Of a DNA stretch of 7,799 bases, positions 5,411 through 7,799 are shown piece by piece (position 1 is the first letter of the stretch; every line of letters begins with the position of its first letter). The stretch comes from JANXVY01 sp031365425. GTDB lineage: Bacteria > Pseudomonadota > Alphaproteobacteria > Rhizobiales > Hyphomicrobiaceae. The stretch covers positions 1 through 7,799 of the forward strand of contig JANLYB010000105.1 in NCBI GenBank assembly GCA_031365425.1. Reading direction: 5' to 3'. The translations under genes were made by a program, and so were the position numbers. The notes under the pieces are model-generated. The model was not told the origin of the DNA, did not search any database, and was given only the letters and a program-made list of their open reading frames with translations.

Positions 5411-6525
5411 ATGGCTGCACATCGCTTCAACGTCAGTTCCCGCCTCGCGGTGTTGCTTGGCGAGAGTTATAAGAAGATCGAGCAGGCGCTAAAGGAACTC
5501 GTTGACAATTCCTGGGACGCCGATGCTCGGGCCGTTTACTTAGAAGTACCCGAAGGCCCCGAGGCGAACGCGACCATTGTGATCTCCGACGACGGCGAGG
5601 GCATGTCGCCGGAACAAATCGATACCGACTATCTGCGGATCGCAAGGGACCGTCGAAAGGACCGTGGCCCGCGCACCAAAACGGGTCGGCTTGTGAAAGG
5701 GCGCAAAGGAGTCGGCAAGTTCGCCGGCATCATCGTTGCCGGGCGCATGCATTTGGATACTCGACGGGGCGGCAAGAAGAGTACGGTCGTCATTGATCGA
5801 CTAGAGCTTGAAAGCGGTCCAATCGACATCGACAAAATTGATGTGCCTGTGGTGTCAGTGGACGACGACGCCGCCGCGCATGGGACGACAATTTCCCTGA
5901 CGAAGTTGTTCTCTCACATAAACTATCCATCGCCCGCTGCCCTGCGACATGCACTTGCCCCAGAGTACGGCCGGCAATGCCTCATGAAGGTTTTCGTCAA
6001 TGGCGAGCCGCTCTGACCCACCTGCAGATCCAAGGGCACGCCATTCCGAAGGATCTCGACGTTCCCGACGTCGGCCAAATCCGCGCTGAATTCGTCATCG
6101 CCGATAGAAAGCTGAACAAGGCGCTGCGCGGCATCCAGGTACGAGTAAATGGGAAGAGTATCGGCGATCCGACGATGTTTGGTCTGGAGGGAGACGAGCA
6201 GGTGCCTGCCAAGCTGCTGGAACACGTGACAGGCGAACTTTTAGCAGATTGCCTCGAAGCAGCAGCAACCTCATGCGGGTGGACGGAATTCCTAGAAAGT
6301 GACAAATCAGTTCAAGGTGTATTCGCTACTGCGCGAGAGCATCTGAGGTCAGAGCTTAGCTCGGTCTTTGCACGACAGATGGCGGCTGCACGTGCCCGAT
6401 ATTTTAAAAAGTACGGGCCGCGCTTAGATAATCTGCCCGAAGACAAACGCGAGCATGCCAGAACGGAGATTAACCGCATTCTTCAACAGCATTACGATGA
6501 GGAGCCGTATCCAAGATGGAAATAA
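5411..6525 (+). pseudogene. Frameshifted and probably 3'-truncated GHKL-fold ATPase (MORC/MutL/HSP90-like)
   Basis: From ATG 5411 (GAGGAG ten bases upstream) the first frame encodes 201 residues with a full GHKL ATP-binding site: N-box EQALKELVDNSWDADA with Glu29 and Asn33, G1 box DDGEGM at 60-65, G2 loop KGRKGVGKFAG at 97-107, and G3 HGTTISL at 158-164. TGA at 6014-6016 ends it, but the protein clearly continues in the -1 frame from about 6013 for 170 residues: VRVNGKSIGD resembles a second-domain strand, and a helical RYFKKYGPRLDNLPEDKRE segment follows. A single lost base near 6011-6016 explains this. The end at YDEEPYPRWK is abrupt; relatives as I recall them run several hundred residues further. 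Such ATPases often accompany restriction or defence nucleases, but no partner is seen here. With an intact reading frame it would be an ATP-driven clamp-like protein; as read, it is inactive unless the shift is a sequencing error. Confidence 0.8.
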
Positions 6526-7033
6526 ACTTTGGTTTCCCGTAGCCATGCTGGGCGTCGAGGTGGATGCAGATCACGAAGTACCAAAGGGCCACGACCGACT
6601 TGCTGAGCATGACTAATGCAGTATATGCGAGCCGATAAGGGATGCTGTTGCCAATCCGCCAAAGCTGTTCCCAGCGAAGGATTGAGATCAGTTTGCGTTC
6701 GGCTTCTTTGCGCCGGTCATGTTGGAGCGCAGCCTCCGCGAGGGTATAGAGGCCACGCACTCTTCCCATAATTCTGGCCTGACGCAATCGGTGGTTTGCC
6801 ACCATCGCAATCGGGACGGAGAACATCAAAGTGCCTGAGCAGCAATAGAGAGTGCAGATCGGGACCTCGTCCCACGTGCCGCTGAAACCGCACGCTGCAA
6901 CCAAAAGGATGAAAACGGCTACGCTCGCTGTTCCCATGTAGAGCAGGTCGGGATGGTCGCCGAGAAAGTCGCGCGCGGAGGACCAACTGCGGCGAACTTT
7001 GTCCGCAAAGCTGCCGGCGGCGTGAGTGGGCAT
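6470..7033 (-). CDS. Membrane protein of unknown function
   Basis: 187 residues, not recognised. ATG 7033 has GGAG six bases upstream, a well-placed start. A basic N-terminus (KVRRSW, 12-17) is followed by three predicted membrane helices: about 31-50 (LYMGTASVAVFILLVAACGF), 60-79 with a CTLYCC cluster, and 136-158 (YTALVMLSKSVVALWYFVIC). Between helices 2 and 3 lies a basic cytoplasmic-looking helical stretch (81-130, with GLYTLAEAALQHDRRKEAERKL). The last 19 codons overlap, on the opposite strand, the 3' end of the ATPase relic by 56 bases. Convergent overlap of this kind, beside a truncated gene, suggests that the C-terminus was extended or replaced at a recombination junction. It could be an accessory gene carried with the relic. 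No function is proposed. Confidence 0.62.
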   Translation of the reverse strand: MPTHAAGSFADKVRRSWSSARDFLGDHPDLLYMGTASVAVFILLVAACGFSGTWDEVPICTLYCCSGTLMFSVPIAMVANHRLRQARIMGRVRGLYTLAEAALQHDRRKEAERKLISILRWEQLWRIGNSIPYRLAYTALVMLSKSVVALWYFVICIHLDAQHGYGKPKFISILDTAPHRNAVEECG

Positions 7034-7260
7034 TTATCGCTCCGTTGCGGGGGACCGCGATCGTTGGCCTTAAGCTTCCTGGATGCTTAGGCGGTGGGAG
7101 TGAAAAGCGCGGCAGTTCTCCCCTCAGCAGCCGACGTCATAAGTCGCCAACTTCAAGTTCACTTTGGGCCAAGACCTGCCGCAAGGAAAGGCTGATGATC
7201 AGACTACCTGTGCTTTTAACGCGCGCGATATGAAGCTTTATTCGAATCCGTCAGAAGATT
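7034..7260. other. Intergenic region between two minus-strand genes
   Basis: 227 bases between the stop of the hydrolase gene's right neighbour frame and the start of the membrane-protein gene. The 3' end of the hydrolase gene lies at 7261, so transcription from the hydrolase gene reads away leftwards through this stretch toward the membrane-protein gene. Small plus-strand frames (from 7045 and 7164) have no plausible start signals or protein character and are not called. No T-tract hairpin and no clear promoter was recognised. Confidence 0.35.
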
Positions 7261-7799
7261 TTAGGCTGCCAGCGACGCTACAATCTTTTCTGGGATTGCA
7301 TGGTGGATCATGTGCCCTACGCCCTTCTCGACATGTAACTGGCTGTTCGCCAAATAGTCTTGCAATCGCGTCGATTGAGCGTCGGTGTCGACCACGTTGT
7401 CTTGGTCACCTGCAAAGATCCTGACGGGGACCGTGACCGATGAATAATGATCGACGATCGTCTCGACGGCATTTGGCATCATCGCGGTCTCGGAGGCAAC
7501 GGCTTCCAATTGGGATGGGCGCGCGGCCATCTCTTTTGAGTAGCTCGCGTTGAATCGCTCCGACACTGGACGCGGGTCAAACATGTTCTTGATCGCTGAT
7601 TTTGATGCCAGTCGCGCGAGAATGGGCGATATCGTATACTGAATGATGGGACCAAGCACCGGCATTGCGCCCGGTGCCGACATCCAAGTATCGAGCCTCA
7701 AGGTCGGGAAATAATATCCCGACAGGAGCACGAGCCGGGAAACGTCGTTGGGATAATCTACGGCCAGCCTGAGCGCGACGAGCGTTCCCCAGGAGTGAC
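7261..7799 (-). CDS. Alpha/beta hydrolase, N-terminus beyond the window
   Basis: The frame is open from the right edge, without a start, to a TAA at 7261-7263; about 178 C-terminal residues are visible. It begins inside the nucleophile elbow: HSWGTLVALRLAVDYPNDVS, where the codon before His ends in GT and so can be Gly, giving the classic GHSWG with Ser as nucleophile. A strand RLVLLSGYY follows, then a helical cap region (about 7500-7680). The late block VPVRIFAGDQDNVVD carries the acid residue and GVGHMIHH the catalytic His. The triad is therefore complete in the visible part. The GTG at 7731 is internal and not the start. This is a canonical alpha/beta hydrolase of the non-specific esterase, haloperoxidase or C-C hydrolase kind; the substrate cannot be told. 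It is upstream of the membrane-protein gene on the same strand with a 227-base gap, so joint transcription is uncertain. Confidence 0.87.
   Translation of the reverse strand, partial: HSWGTLVALRLAVDYPNDVSRLVLLSGYYFPTLRLDTWMSAPGAMPVLGPIIQYTISPILARLASKSAIKNMFDPRPVSERFNASYSKEMAARPSQLEAVASETAMMPNAVETIVDHYSSVTVPVRIFAGDQDNVVDTDAQSTRLQDYLANSQLHVEKGVGHMIHHAIPEKIVASLAA

Noticed and set aside
5985..6016. Programmed -1 frameshifting in the ATPase gene
   Set aside because: No canonical slippery heptamer or evident downstream pseudoknot; a simple one-base loss is the more economical explanation.
7045..7233. 62-codon plus-strand frame between the membrane gene and the hydrolase
   Set aside because: No ribosome binding site and no protein-like features; it lies in a region upstream of a minus-strand gene.

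Overview
The window is GC-rich chromosomal DNA, most likely from an alphaproteobacterium, probably of the order Hyphomicrobiales. That placement rests on general protein character and gene style (a YfcG-type thiol transferase, a DUF1275 membrane protein, a DUF2233 secreted enzyme, a PAP2 phosphatase, a tRNA-Arg(TCT)) and not on a marker gene, so the genus is left open.

Left part (1-4851) is ordinary chromosome. A possible signal peptide-like reading frame leaves the left edge on the minus strand. Next is a small secreted protein of unknown function (349-801, plus), then a minus-strand pair: a DUF1275/YoaK-like membrane protein (start GTG at 2488) followed 38 bases later by a yfcG homologue. 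Divergent from this pair is an exported phosphodiester glycosidase-domain protein (2580-3359, plus), which converges on a PAP2-family membrane phosphatase (minus). Divergent from the phosphatase is a small putative membrane protein (4303-4851, plus).

Middle part (4852-5410) is the most informative boundary. A 49-base 5' fragment of a tRNA-Arg(TCT) gene lies 85 bases upstream of an intact tRNA-Arg(TCT) with encoded CCA (5002-5078). About 330 bases without a convincing gene follow, including a terminator-like hairpin.

Right part (5411-7799) looks like accessory DNA. It opens with a GHKL-type ATPase (MORC/MutL/HSP90-like fold) carrying all the N-terminal ATP-binding motifs. The gene is broken by a one-base frameshift near 6011-6016 and its 3' end appears cut off. 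Its tail overlaps, convergently, the 3' end of an unrecognised three-helix membrane protein gene (minus). The window ends inside an alpha/beta hydrolase gene (minus) that retains a visible Ser-Asp-His triad.

Best candidate for something unusual: the tRNA-Arg flank with a tRNA fragment and a decayed GHKL ATPase, which reads as the remnant of a small integrated, possibly defence-related, element. No intact new system is visible; what remains is a relic.
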